In this document: one piece after another, positions 16,650-26,627 of the stretch | Layout: each line of letters starts with the position of its first letter | How positions within the stretch are numbered: position 1 is the stretch's first letter | Assembly: GCA_017528345.1 (NCBI GenBank) | Contig: JAFXOX010000037.1 | Location: forward strand, 1 to 42,893 | Direction of reading: 5' to 3' | Source of the DNA: Desulfovibrio sp. | Lineage (GTDB): Bacteria; Desulfobacterota; Desulfovibrionia; Desulfovibrionales; Desulfovibrionaceae | DNA: 42,893 nt | Notes under the pieces: generated by a model | Database searches by the model: none | The model's input: only the letters and a program-made list of their open reading frames with translations | Told to the model about the DNA's origin: nothing | Translations under genes and position numbers: made by a program

Positions 16650-17877
16650 GACTCACTCCCATGCGCACAAGGGATGCGGCAATGATTTCGGCAATGCCGG
16701 CCTTGGAGTAGAAATTGCCGGGAACAAGGGCCTGCATGCGCAAAACGCGCGTAAAGTCAGCCACAAGGGAAGCATCCGGTAAACGGGGAGTATTCCAGAA
16801 CGCGCCGAGAGACATTTCCTCACTGTTTACGGCAAGCCCGGGCATGGCGTAGATACTTGCTCCAAGGCAGAAAACAGCGCAACCCCGGCCAAGAGCCGTC
16901 AGGCCAAGGGTGCTATTGCACAGAACCACGCCCTGACAAAGGTCAAGAGGAGAGGCGTTTTTCACGCTCTCCACAAAACGCAGTCGCCCGGCACAGCCGC
17001 AGGCAGCCCCCATAGAGCGAATATAACGACGATAATTGATCAGACCATTGTCGAGAGGATGGTTTTTGATGAGCAGAAAGCTCTCTTTAGGGGCATTGGC
17101 GGCAAAATCAGTGATCACCAGAGACAGGCTGTCCAGCACACCAGTAAAGGGTGAATGGCGTCTGATCTGAGAATCACTGTCAAGTTGCAGGGGCATGAAA
17201 TAGAACGGCACCCTACTTTTGACAAGGTCACGAAGCACGGCAATGGATTCCCGGCGCCTCTGCGTGGCTGAAATGAAACGCGGAATCCAGCCCAGAAGCT
17301 CATGGCCTATGCAGTAGGGACGATGGGTGCGGTAGCGGGGGAAGATGGGCCAGAGAAAAAAATTGCCCAGATGATGCCAGGCGGTATCAAGAACGCGCCC
17401 GCGCATGGGATTGGGGGCCTTGGAAGGCGAGGCAAGAAGCGTCTCCTCAAGGGCACGAGCTTTTGCACGCACCTCTTCAGGCGTTTTCGGCAAAAGAGAA
17501 TTGGCATTAACCCCGCCCTTTTCCAGCGTCACATATCCAGGCCTGAGATACCCTTCCTCATAGACCCAGACAGTGATACCTCGCGACTTGGCAATGCGCA
17601 CAGCTTCCTGGTGCAGAGGCCGCCAGTCACCAAGAAGCACAAGGTCGGTGATAGCATGCTCCGCAAGAAAGGAGCCAATCCATTGCGGCCACTGCCAACT
17701 TGGTCCCTGCCAAAGATGCGCACGCCTGTCAGGCCAGAAGGCAATATCTCCGCCGCAAAACTGGATGCGGAAGACGCCACAGCCAAGACGCTTCAGCGTT
17801 TGCCCGAAGGTGTAGAAAAACAAGCTTAAGGGGCCCTGCAGAAAGAGAAAATTGCGGGTCACGGCACTATCCGGCAA
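16642..17877 (-). CDS. Capsule linker Kdo transferase KpsS
   Basis: A cytoplasmic glycosyltransferase of the Capsule_synth family (411 aa; E. coli KpsS is of similar size). KpsS starts the poly-Kdo linker on a lipid acceptor in ABC-transporter-dependent capsules. Visible family features are FLQGPLSLFF at the N-terminus, the YEEGYLRPGYVTLE segment, FLLIKNHPLDNG, and the late VVLCNSTLGLTALGRG motif that binds the nucleotide sugar. The open frame begins at a TTG (17877) inside the oxoamine synthase gene; a GTG at 17862 just after that gene's stop is an equally likely start. The gene directly follows the oxoamine synthase, which suggests KpsS may use the lipid made by the PKS/oxoamine synthase pair. 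Confidence 0.85.
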   Translation of the reverse strand: MPDSAVTRNFLFLQGPLSLFFYTFGQTLKRLGCGVFRIQFCGGDIAFWPDRRAHLWQGPSWQWPQWIGSFLAEHAITDLVLLGDWRPLHQEAVRIAKSRGITVWVYEEGYLRPGYVTLEKGGVNANSLLPKTPEEVRAKARALEETLLASPSKAPNPMRGRVLDTAWHHLGNFFLWPIFPRYRTHRPYCIGHELLGWIPRFISATQRRRESIAVLRDLVKSRVPFYFMPLQLDSDSQIRRHSPFTGVLDSLSLVITDFAANAPKESFLLIKNHPLDNGLINYRRYIRSMGAACGCAGRLRFVESVKNASPLDLCQGVVLCNSTLGLTALGRGCAVFCLGASIYAMPGLAVNSEEMSLGAFWNTPRLPDASLVADFTRVLRMQALVPGNFYSKAGIAEIIAASLVRMGVSHG

Positions 17878-19219
17878 AATCTCGGGATTTTGCCCGGGCT
17901 TGGGGCAAAAGACGGCTTATTTTTTCCACAGCTTCCTCGATCTGCTCACTTGAGTGCGTAGCCGACACAAAGAAGCGCAAACGCGCCCGCCCTTCTTCCA
18001 CACCCGGGTAGATGATGGGAAGAGCCAGCACTCCCTCGTCCTTGAGAAGCTGAGAAAGCAGCACGGCTGTTAAGGAATCCCCAAGCATAATGGGAATGAC
18101 GGCAAAGCCCTTGGCATGACCGCAGTCAAGGCCATGAGCGAGAGCAAGTGAGAGAAGCTTTTGCCCGTTTTCCTGCAGTTTGGCCACGCGCCAGGGCTCA
18201 CTGAGCATGCATTGCAACGCGCACAGACTCGTCGCGGCAAGCATGGGCGGCATCCCGACACTATAGACAAAGCCTGGCGCCTGATATTTCAAGATGTCTA
18301 TGAGCGCAGCACTTCCCGCAATATAGCCGCCGCAGCCGCAGAGGGTTTTGGAAAGTGTTCCCATCCAGATATCCACATCACTGGCGGCAAGACCAAAATG
18401 CTCGCACACGCCGCGACCGGTCTTGCCGACTGTGCCTAACGAGTGCGCCTCATCCACCATCAAAAAGCAACCAAACTCCCGCTTAAGTGCAACAAGACCT
18501 GGAATATCCGATATTTCACCATCCATGCCAAAGAGGCCTTCTGTGACAATGAGAGCACGTTTGAAGGAGTTGCGATGTTTTTCAAGCTGACTGCGCAAGG
18601 CTTCAAGATCATTGCTGGGATAGCTGAAGCGGGCGGCCCCAGAGAGGACAGCCCCAAGCACTAGGGAATTATGACTTGCGCTATCGTGGAAAATGGCATC
18701 CTGCGAGGAAAAAAGGCAGGAGATGGTCGACATATTGGTGGCATGACCGCTGACAAAGACAAGGCAGTCCTCTGTGCCGTAAAGGGAGGCAAGCGCTTTT
18801 TCAAGCGCTCTGTGCGGCGGCCGCTCCCCTGCTGTCAGGCGACTTGCCGAGGCAGACAGGCCATAGCGCTCGCAGGCAGCGCGCGCTGCCTCTTTGAGGC
18901 GACTGTCCCCATTTAAGCCCAAATAATCGTAACAGGAGAAATTGAGGTAGGTTTTGCCAGCAATACGTGCTGTATCTTGGGAGAGATCGTCGTGGCAGAT
19001 ATAGTAGGGCTGCTCAATGCCGAGCTTGTGGGCCACGGCCTTTTGCACCTGAATCTGCGTATAGGAAGGAAGGGTATCAAAGCGCAGAAGATCCGGAGAG
19101 ACATTGTGATGGAGGCTGCGACCGGCAAGGGGACTTGGCGCAGCTCCTCCACGAAACTGGGCTAAGAGCCTCGCCTTGTCTTCTTGAGACATGCCAAAGG
19201 TTGTTTTCTTGTCTCCCAT
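17867..19219 (-). CDS. Alpha-oxoamine synthase (AONS/SPT family, RkpG-like)
   Basis: A PLP enzyme that condenses an acyl thioester with an amino acid and releases CO2, as 8-amino-7-oxononanoate synthase and serine palmitoyltransferase do. The core is complete: NFSCYDYLGL, DSASHNSLVLG, MVDEAHSLGTVG and the PLP lysine in GTLSKTLCGCGG (K291). An N-terminal extension of about 85 residues precedes the usual AONS start and resembles the longer, ACP-using lipid-type members. Start ATG at 19219, behind GAGGA. It lies 24 bases after the giant PKS and overlaps kpsS. No biotin genes are nearby, so a lipid role is favoured: it probably releases the PKS acyl chain by condensation with an amino acid. The amino acid is unknown. 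Confidence 0.85.
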   Translation of the reverse strand: MGDKKTTFGMSQEDKARLLAQFRGGAAPSPLAGRSLHHNVSPDLLRFDTLPSYTQIQVQKAVAHKLGIEQPYYICHDDLSQDTARIAGKTYLNFSCYDYLGLNGDSRLKEAARAACERYGLSASASRLTAGERPPHRALEKALASLYGTEDCLVFVSGHATNMSTISCLFSSQDAIFHDSASHNSLVLGAVLSGAARFSYPSNDLEALRSQLEKHRNSFKRALIVTEGLFGMDGEISDIPGLVALKREFGCFLMVDEAHSLGTVGKTGRGVCEHFGLAASDVDIWMGTLSKTLCGCGGYIAGSAALIDILKYQAPGFVYSVGMPPMLAATSLCALQCMLSEPWRVAKLQENGQKLLSLALAHGLDCGHAKGFAVIPIMLGDSLTAVLLSQLLKDEGVLALPIIYPGVEEGRARLRFFVSATHSSEQIEEAVEKISRLLPQARAKSRDFAG

Positions 19220-19243
19220 CACATATTCCTCGAGACCCAGGGG

Positions 19244-22200
19244 CTATGCCTTCCCCTGGTTAAGTCTCGTTTCCAGATTCTGGGCCTGCCGGGCACCTAG
19301 GCCATGGCTCTGGGCAAGATCAGAAAAGAGACTGTGGGAATCCTCTTCGCCTGAGCTCAGGGCCTTGACAATACGGCCTGTAATTTCTTCGGCACTGATG
19401 GTCGCAGATATCGCCCCTGTAAGGGGGTGTCCGTCCATAAGCTCTTCAAGTGCCAGAGAGAGCTCAACGCCCATCAGCGAATCTACGCCCATTTCCTGCA
19501 GCGGCATGGTCGGTCGCACATTGGCGACCTGTGTACGCAAAATGCGGGCGATAAGGGATAACACTTCAGCAAGAACCAGATCGTGAATCTCTTCTTCACT
19601 CTTACCCTGGGTTCGTTCTATGAGGGAGGCACCCTTCTGAGCACCCAGGGCAAATTCATCCACAAGGGGAGCAAAACGTTTTTGTCTGGCTATGGGCAGA
19701 GCAGAAAGCTTACGCCAGTCCGCATCAAAGAGATAGGTGACAGGCGGGGTATCACACGGCAATTGCGCAAGCTGGCAAAGCGCTTCACGGGAGCTTTGTG
19801 GCACAATACCTGTCATCTTGGTGAGTGAGGCCAGGGTTTTTTCATCGCGCCTGAGCATGCCGCAATCGGCAATGGCGCCCCAACCCACAGCAAGACCTGG
19901 CAGACCATGGCGTCGGCGATAGCGGATGAGACTCTCCATGGCAGTATTGGCGGCCACATAGTTGAGCTGACCTGGATTGCCCACAAGCGTTGTCACCGAC
20001 GAAAAAACAATAAAGAACGCAAGAGGTATCTTGGCTGTGAGCCTGTGCAGCGCAAAGGCCCCGGCAACCTTAGGCGCAAGGACGCGCTCAAGCTGCTCTT
20101 TCTGAAGCTTGCTCACAAGGCAGTCATCAAGGACTGCGGCCGCATGCACAATGCCACGCAACGGATACTCCTTGGGAATAGCTTGCAAAGCCTGTCCAAG
20201 GCTCTCTTCACTTCGCACATCACAGGCAAGCGCCAAAACCGTTGTCCCATGTTTACGCAATTGGGCCAAAGTCTGCGCATTTTCAGCGCATTCGCCTCTG
20301 CGGCTCAGCAGGATAAGGCACTCAGCCCCCTGCTCGGCCAAAAATTGCGCGCAGGCAAGACCAAAGCCTGAGAGGCCTCCTGTCACAAGATAACTTGCCC
20401 CTTGCTCAATGGCTATACACCTTGCCGCAGAAGGTGCCTGACAGGGCTTCTTGGGCGCATTGACAACAATTTTGCCGATATGCTGCGATTTCTGCATAAA
20501 GCGGAAGGCCTGCTCCACGTCCTCTGCCTCAAAGACCGTACACGGAAGTGGCCGCCAGTCACCAGCCTCAAAATGTGCCATCATCGCATCAAAGAGTTTC
20601 TGACCGAGTTTGGGGCGCTCCCGCATCAGCTGATCCACGTCAATGCCAAAATAGCTAATATTGTTGCGGAACGGACGCAGACGTAAGGGGGAATTGGCGT
20701 AGAAATCGCTTTTGCCAAGCTCAAGGAAGCGACCAAAGGGTTTGAGAAGATCCAAGCCGCAGGTGATGGCCTCTCCGGCCAGGGAATTGAGCACGCAGTC
20801 AATGCCCTCACCCTGTGTATCGCGCAAAATTTCCTCTCTAAAGGCCAGAGAGCGCGAATCATAAATATGGTCAATGCCAAGCGTGCGCAAAAATCTGCGC
20901 TTGAGCGGAGATCCCGCTGTGGCATAGATCTCAAGGCCAAGGGTCTGGGCGATCTGAATGGCCGCAAGCCCAACCCCTCCGCAGGCACCGTGAATCAGCA
21001 GACGCTCACCTGCCTGCAGATCTGCCAGATGCACAAGTCCGTAATAGGCCGTGAAAAAGGTCACAGGCACGGTTGCGGCTCTCTGATACTCCCAGTCCAT
21101 GGGGATCCTTGCACAGGCCGTGGCCTTGGTGACGATTTGCGAAGAAAAACAGTTGGGGCCAAAGGCAACCACGCGATCACCCACGTGGACATTGTGGACG
21201 TGGCTGCCCACGGCAACAATGTCACCGGCACATTCAATACCAAGACCTGGTCCTGAAAAGCCATTTTCCAGGGCTTCTACAGGCAGAAGATTCATGGCCC
21301 ACATGACATCACGGAAATTGAGACCTGTGGCCTGCACGCGTACGCACACCTCATCTTCCGCAAGGAGCGGCAAGGTCACAGGGCAATAGCTCAGGCTTTC
21401 GAGGTGGCCTGGATCGCGCGCGAGAAGTTTCACCTGAGAAGCATTGGGACTTGCCGTGTCTTCATGGACGATCTCGTGGGAGCGCAGGACAGAGCGCACC
21501 CCCTGGTAGAAGCCTTCTTCACGCTCAAGGTCTTTGGCAAAAAGGCGCTGGCTCAAGAGTTCAAGGCTTTCTGGCGCTGCATCAAGATCTGCGCAAAAGA
21601 TTTCAAGTCCAGGTACTTCATTGGCAATGACGCGGGCGCAACCCAACACAGCGCCAAGGGCCGGATTTTCTTCCCTGGCACCCATTGTCACAACGAGAAA
21701 ACGCGTGTCAGGCTTGGGCGAATTCTGCCAGGCCTGTGCGAGGTTTACGAGGCAGGCTGAGGCAGAAATGGCCTCTTCACAAGAGAATGGCTCGGCATCT
21801 AGAGCAAGGATCACCATTTTTGGCAGATCAGCCCTGGCAAGATAGCTTTCCCAGGCAGAAAGCTTTCCTGCCAAAAGGGAACGACTCGTTGCGCCATCGA
21901 CAATGACACACTGCTCACCCAAATACTGCCTAAGGTCGGCAAGCGTGGATGCTTTGGCTGCGATAAGCTCAAGGCGATCCAGGGTAGCTTTGGGGCTCTC
22001 TGCAAATGGCTTGCGTGCCACGAGTACAATTCTGGGATCTTCCCCAGCAAGGCCAAAAGCGTGGATATCTGTAAAACCTGCCTGGAGCAGGGCCTTACGC
22101 CAATCTTCCTGCGAAAGCAGAGGTGAGGTCAGCCCTTCACCCTCACCTGCCTGCGTCCACCATTCCGCATCAAGGCCTTCCAAAAGGTCGCTTGTAAGAT

Positions 22201-25200
22201 TGGACGCACGTTCCACAAGACAGAAGAGACCGCCAGGTACAAGGCTTTCCAGACAATGTCCCAGGGAGGTCAGAACATCACGGACCCTGTGCAGGCAATT
22301 GACGGCAAAAAGCAGATGGGCTGAAGGCGCAGGCGCAATTTCGCTATCAACCTGCCAGGAAATTGCATGACAGTGCTCTTTCTGCTCACTCCAGACCAGG
22401 GTCTTGGCTTTGGGATCAACGTCGGTATCGGTCAGCCAAAGTTCATGGTTGAAGTTTCGGGCAAGTTTTTCACCCATGCCTGAACGCGAGGCCCCCATGG
22501 TCACAATGGTTAACGGACCAGGTGTTTTTTGAGAAACAGCACGCACCGCCTCAAGGAGACAATCTTCGATATCCGCAAAAAAGCTCTTATAGTAGCTGCG
22601 TCTGAGATCAGCCGTGGCCAGAAGCTCTCCATCCAGCAGCCTTGCCTGGGCAGCCAGAAGGAGAAGGTGCGCGGCATTTTCCCGTGGGGCATCAAAGAAA
22701 AGCGTGGTCACAAGTTCAGAGAACTCGGGAAGCTCAAAATCCTGCTTGGGCAAAAGCTCGAGATAGTCAACAAGGGCTTGAGGAAGTTGCGGTTTCTTTG
22801 GCAAGGCCCGATAGTCCTGCACAAGACGCGTGAGGGCCGCCTGAATAAGCGGCTGATCAACGCTTGTCTGCTTCTGCCAGGCTTCTGACCCTCGCAAGGC
22901 TTGGACACCACCGTCAATGGCTTGCCAGAAGGCCTCATAATTGAGCTTGTCGGGATCAAGGAGACAGGCACGGGAGATGGCATCGGTTGCAAAAACACGT
23001 GCGCCCTGCCGCTTTCCAAGACGCTCAACAAGCCTTGCCCGACCGCCGAGCATGCGTAAAAGCAGCGTCCCATCCTCGCTGAAATATTCAATATGACAAC
23101 AGATACTGCGCTCAAGGCTGGAAACAAGTGTCATCAGCGCATAGACAGGCCGCCCCTTGGCATAGAGCACACAGCGGTCAAACCAGTAGGGCAGACAGGG
23201 AGCAGGCTTTTGCTCAAGCTGATCGGCAAGTAAGAGGAAAAGCAATTGCAGACCACCATCCAGGAGAGGTGGCGCAATGAACATCTCCTTTTCTGAGGCA
23301 CCCTCACTATCTGCGGTATTTTCCGGCGCAAAACGGGCAAGAATCTGTGAGCCATTCTGCCAGGCTTCAGCAATCTGCTGAAAAACCGGCCCGTAATGCA
23401 TATTCGCTTTTTCTGTGATGGCATAAAGGGCTTCATGAGAGATGGGTTTGCCAAAGCTTGCCGCCGCAGCAAGAAGAGGATTCGGCATGGGCTTAGCAAG
23501 TGAAGCGGTATGCAGGCGGCCTCGCGAATAGAGCTGCCAGGGCGTATCCTGCATAAAGGGACGCCCTTCAATGCGGATTTCTCCGTCAAGACGCTCAAGG
23601 CTCGTGCGCAGACACATGCTGTGTTCAGCTTCCAAAAGCACTGGTCTGAAGATAGCGGTATTTTCCATGACCAGCGGAAATTCGCCATACAGCGCATAGG
23701 CTGCGGCAAAGGCCATCTCGAGATAGCTTGCTGCCGGATAAAAAACGCTTTCTCCTACCTTATGGTCCGCAAGCCACGGGTAGCGGGCAAGGTCAAGGAC
23801 GTTTTCAAAAATGCCCGTATCACGTGTCTGCCAGCCAAGCAGAGGATGAGACGGAGCTTTGGTAAGATAGCCAAGGCTTTCACTTGTCTCAGGCAGGCGC
23901 AGATAGCTGCGCTGCCAGGGATAGCGAAAGAGAGGCCTGGGCAGGCAATCCACATCCTTGTAAAAACGGCTGAGATCCAAGGGCCAGCCATGGGTCCAGG
24001 CGTTTCTGGCAAACGACGTGACAAGACGGAGATTGTCCCCCTTTTTCTGCATGCAGGAGCCGACCCAGCCCTGCACGCCGCAGGCTTTAAGGGCAGAACG
24101 CAGGTATTGCTGCAAAATGGCATGCGGGCCGATTTCCAGAAAATAGCGGACACCTTTTTCAATAGCTGTACAAGCCGCCTCATGGAACATGACTGGCCTG
24201 CGAATATTCTGCCACCAGTACTGGGGGCCAAAGTCAGCCTGTGTCTGACCCTGTACACTGGAAATAAAGGGGATAGTGGCAGGTTTGGGAGAAATGCCCT
24301 CAAGGGACTGCAAAAGTTCTTCGCGAATGCCTTCCATGGCCGCACTGTGAAAGGCGTAATCCAAAGGCAGCATGCGGAAGAAGATGCGTTTTTTCTGGAG
24401 CGCCAGACCTATGGCGGCAAGATCTTCTTCACTGCCGCAAAGGGTCAGGGAACCCGGTGCATTGACGCCGGCAATTTCCACCCCATCAAGATGAAGGTCA
24501 CGACAGAGCTCGGAAAATTCCTCAGGGGCAAGCTTGGCTGCAGCCATTTTGCCCATGCCGCGTGTTTTGCCCTGGCAGACACTGCGATAGTAGACAACGC
24601 GCACCGCATCAGCCAGAGACAGTATGCCACTTGCCCAGACAGCGCAGACCTCACCCACACTGTGCCCAAAGACCATATCCGGCACAATGCCCTCTTCCCT
24701 GAGCACGGCACACAGGCCCACCTGGATGAGGAAAATCAAAGGCTGAGTGATTTCCGTCTTCTCCAAAGCTTCACTATCAGCGCTCTCCAGAAGCTGCAAA
24801 AGGTCAATGGAGGAAAGAGTATAAAAAAGCTTGGAGACTTCTGTGACCTTGTCCCGAAAAGTCGGAAGCTCCAGGAGGTCTTGTCCCATACCGACCCAGT
24901 GGCAGCCATTGCCGGCAAAAACAAAGGCCGTACGCCCCTGCCCCTGCGCCTGGCTATTTTGAAGGGAGGTGTTTTTTCCCCCCTCGGCATAGGCGTGAAG
25001 ACTCTGGGCAAGAGTTGCGGCATCCTGGCCATAGGCCGCAAGTCGAAAAGGCAGTGCTTCTCTTGCCAGCGCAAGCTGCTTGCCAAGGGCGCCACCTGCA
25101 TCAGGATCTTCTTCCAGAGCGTGCGCGACTTTCCCTGCCATGGCACGCAGGGCGCTTTCACTTTTGGCCGAAAAAAAGATCTCAGGCAGAAAATGGGAGC

Positions 25201-26506
25201 GTGGAGGGGTCTTTTGTGGAGCCTCTTCAAGCAGCACATGACCATTGGCACCGCCAAAACCAAAGGAATTGACGCCAATGCGTGCAGGCGACGTATCCGA
25301 AAAAGCCTCAAGGCTCAGCGGCACATGGAGATTGAGCCCGGCAAAATCAATATCGGGATTCAGATGCGTAATATGAATCTGACCCGGAATTTGACGGGTC
25401 TTAAACATGGCCAGACTTTTGAGGATGCCGGCCATGGCCGAAGCTGTTTCCAGGTGCCCTACATGGCATTTGACACTGCCAATGGGCAAGGGCGTGCTGC
25501 GCTGCCTGCCAAGGGCAAACCCTATGGCCTGGGCTTCAATGGGGTCACCGACCGTTGTGCCTGTGCCGTGGGCTTCAAGATAGGTCACAGCATCTGCCGG
25601 ACACTCTGCCTCTTCATAGAGGCCGCGCAAAAGCTCTTCCTGAGCTTTGGCGCTGGGAAGCGCGATACCCTGTGTTCTGCCGTCGCTATTGCAGGCACAG
25701 GCACGGATCACAGCATGAATGCTGTGACCACGGGCGAGGGCTTCAGAAAGCGGCTCAAGCACAAGGACTGCCCCGCCTTCGGCTCGCACATAACCGTCAC
25801 CTGAGGCATCAAAGACTTTGCAGCGCCCCTCGGGTGAAAGCATATAGGCCTGAGAAAAGCCCACAAAAGGATAGGGAGCAAGCAGGACATTGACCCCACA
25901 GGCAAGCGCAAGAGAAGCTCCCCCCGAAGCCAGCGTCTGGCAGGCCTGATGCAGGGCATACAGGGAAGAGGAACAGGCCGTATCCAGCGTAAAACTTGGC
26001 CCGTGGAAATTATAGATATAGGAGATGCGGTTGGCGATAATGGAGAGATTGGTGCCCGTCATGCTGTAGGGGGTGGTGGCACAGATATCGTCGGCGTGAA
26101 TAGTGCCACCGTCAGGCGAGGCTGCCCCGACAAAGACGGCTGTATCGGAATCAGAGAGCGAACCCGGAACAATATTGGCGTCTTCCAGAGCTTCCCAGAC
26201 AAGCTCAAGCAAAAGACGCTGCTGCGGATCCATGGATTCGGCTTCTTTGGGGGAAATGCCAAAGAAATCGGCGTCAAAATCGTAAATGTGATCAATGAGA
26301 CCCGCTTCACAGGTGACCGTCGTGCCGGCATGGGTGCGCAGAGGATGCCAGAAGCGGCTGGTATTCCAGCGCTCATCGGGCACACGGCGTATGCAGTCCC
26401 GCCCCTCACTGAGCACAGACCACAAATCGTCGAGTTTGTTCACTGCCCCAGGGAGCCGACATCCCACACCAACAATGGCTATGGGCAAGGTGATGCATGA
26501 TCTCAT
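19244..26506 (-). CDS. Giant reducing type I PKS/fatty-acid synthase (RkpA-like)
   Basis: A single 2420-aa megasynthase. Domains from the ATG at 26506: KS 10-425 with C178 (DTACSSS), H313 and H351; AT about 525-820 with GHSVG (S616) and AFH at 718-720, the malonyl-type pattern; DH about 885-1150 with H915 (HKVGESVFYP) and D1083; a methyltransferase-like region around 1320-1500 whose SAM motif is degenerate (TMGASRSGMG); ER about 1690-2015 with GACGGVG; KR about 2030-2220 with VTGGLSGFG, Y2183 and N2187; ACP with S2343 in GVDSL. There is no thioesterase. A full reductive set predicts a saturated acyl chain, released by the oxoamine synthase encoded just downstream. The whole resembles rhizobial RkpA. 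The gene follows kpsC by 121 bases. Confidence 0.92.
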   Translation of the reverse strand: MRSCITLPIAIVGVGCRLPGAVNKLDDLWSVLSEGRDCIRRVPDERWNTSRFWHPLRTHAGTTVTCEAGLIDHIYDFDADFFGISPKEAESMDPQQRLLLELVWEALEDANIVPGSLSDSDTAVFVGAASPDGGTIHADDICATTPYSMTGTNLSIIANRISYIYNFHGPSFTLDTACSSSLYALHQACQTLASGGASLALACGVNVLLAPYPFVGFSQAYMLSPEGRCKVFDASGDGYVRAEGGAVLVLEPLSEALARGHSIHAVIRACACNSDGRTQGIALPSAKAQEELLRGLYEEAECPADAVTYLEAHGTGTTVGDPIEAQAIGFALGRQRSTPLPIGSVKCHVGHLETASAMAGILKSLAMFKTRQIPGQIHITHLNPDIDFAGLNLHVPLSLEAFSDTSPARIGVNSFGFGGANGHVLLEEAPQKTPPRSHFLPEIFFSAKSESALRAMAGKVAHALEEDPDAGGALGKQLALAREALPFRLAAYGQDAATLAQSLHAYAEGGKNTSLQNSQAQGQGRTAFVFAGNGCHWVGMGQDLLELPTFRDKVTEVSKLFYTLSSIDLLQLLESADSEALEKTEITQPLIFLIQVGLCAVLREEGIVPDMVFGHSVGEVCAVWASGILSLADAVRVVYYRSVCQGKTRGMGKMAAAKLAPEEFSELCRDLHLDGVEIAGVNAPGSLTLCGSEEDLAAIGLALQKKRIFFRMLPLDYAFHSAAMEGIREELLQSLEGISPKPATIPFISSVQGQTQADFGPQYWWQNIRRPVMFHEAACTAIEKGVRYFLEIGPHAILQQYLRSALKACGVQGWVGSCMQKKGDNLRLVTSFARNAWTHGWPLDLSRFYKDVDCLPRPLFRYPWQRSYLRLPETSESLGYLTKAPSHPLLGWQTRDTGIFENVLDLARYPWLADHKVGESVFYPAASYLEMAFAAAYALYGEFPLVMENTAIFRPVLLEAEHSMCLRTSLERLDGEIRIEGRPFMQDTPWQLYSRGRLHTASLAKPMPNPLLAAAASFGKPISHEALYAITEKANMHYGPVFQQIAEAWQNGSQILARFAPENTADSEGASEKEMFIAPPLLDGGLQLLFLLLADQLEQKPAPCLPYWFDRCVLYAKGRPVYALMTLVSSLERSICCHIEYFSEDGTLLLRMLGGRARLVERLGKRQGARVFATDAISRACLLDPDKLNYEAFWQAIDGGVQALRGSEAWQKQTSVDQPLIQAALTRLVQDYRALPKKPQLPQALVDYLELLPKQDFELPEFSELVTTLFFDAPRENAAHLLLLAAQARLLDGELLATADLRRSYYKSFFADIEDCLLEAVRAVSQKTPGPLTIVTMGASRSGMGEKLARNFNHELWLTDTDVDPKAKTLVWSEQKEHCHAISWQVDSEIAPAPSAHLLFAVNCLHRVRDVLTSLGHCLESLVPGGLFCLVERASNLTSDLLEGLDAEWWTQAGEGEGLTSPLLSQEDWRKALLQAGFTDIHAFGLAGEDPRIVLVARKPFAESPKATLDRLELIAAKASTLADLRQYLGEQCVIVDGATSRSLLAGKLSAWESYLARADLPKMVILALDAEPFSCEEAISASACLVNLAQAWQNSPKPDTRFLVVTMGAREENPALGAVLGCARVIANEVPGLEIFCADLDAAPESLELLSQRLFAKDLEREEGFYQGVRSVLRSHEIVHEDTASPNASQVKLLARDPGHLESLSYCPVTLPLLAEDEVCVRVQATGLNFRDVMWAMNLLPVEALENGFSGPGLGIECAGDIVAVGSHVHNVHVGDRVVAFGPNCFSSQIVTKATACARIPMDWEYQRAATVPVTFFTAYYGLVHLADLQAGERLLIHGACGGVGLAAIQIAQTLGLEIYATAGSPLKRRFLRTLGIDHIYDSRSLAFREEILRDTQGEGIDCVLNSLAGEAITCGLDLLKPFGRFLELGKSDFYANSPLRLRPFRNNISYFGIDVDQLMRERPKLGQKLFDAMMAHFEAGDWRPLPCTVFEAEDVEQAFRFMQKSQHIGKIVVNAPKKPCQAPSAARCIAIEQGASYLVTGGLSGFGLACAQFLAEQGAECLILLSRRGECAENAQTLAQLRKHGTTVLALACDVRSEESLGQALQAIPKEYPLRGIVHAAAVLDDCLVSKLQKEQLERVLAPKVAGAFALHRLTAKIPLAFFIVFSSVTTLVGNPGQLNYVAANTAMESLIRYRRRHGLPGLAVGWGAIADCGMLRRDEKTLASLTKMTGIVPQSSREALCQLAQLPCDTPPVTYLFDADWRKLSALPIARQKRFAPLVDEFALGAQKGASLIERTQGKSEEEIHDLVLAEVLSLIARILRTQVANVRPTMPLQEMGVDSLMGVELSLALEELMDGHPLTGAISATISAEEITGRIVKALSSGEEDSHSLFSDLAQSHGLGARQAQNLETRLNQGKA

Positions 26507-26548
26507 AAATAGTCCAAAAGTGTCCAAAACAGGATCTAAGCTCTCTCA

Positions 26549-26568
26549 AGCCTTAACAAAAAAAGGCT
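26549..26568 (-). other. Small hairpin between kpsC and the PKS gene
   Basis: AGCCTT/AAGGCT form a 6-bp stem with an 8-base loop in the 121-base gap. On the minus strand the T-run is inside the loop rather than after the stem, so it is a poor terminator. It could be an RNA-processing or stability element within the operon. Confidence 0.3.
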
Positions 26569-26627
26569 GTCCTCTCGCTTCGCGCAGATGTCCCATTCAC
26601 AAAACAGCAAAAAGACGCGCAGGAAGA

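Noticed and set aside
17867..19219. The oxoamine synthase as the biotin enzyme BioF.
   Set aside because: It has a long N-terminal extension, no bio genes nearby, and sits between a PKS and kpsS in the capsule transcript.
23510..25804. Long open frame (764 codons) on the plus strand opposite the PKS gene.
   Set aside because: It is antisense to well-conserved KS, AT and DH coding sequence, has no domain features or ribosome site, and reflects codon bias of the real gene.
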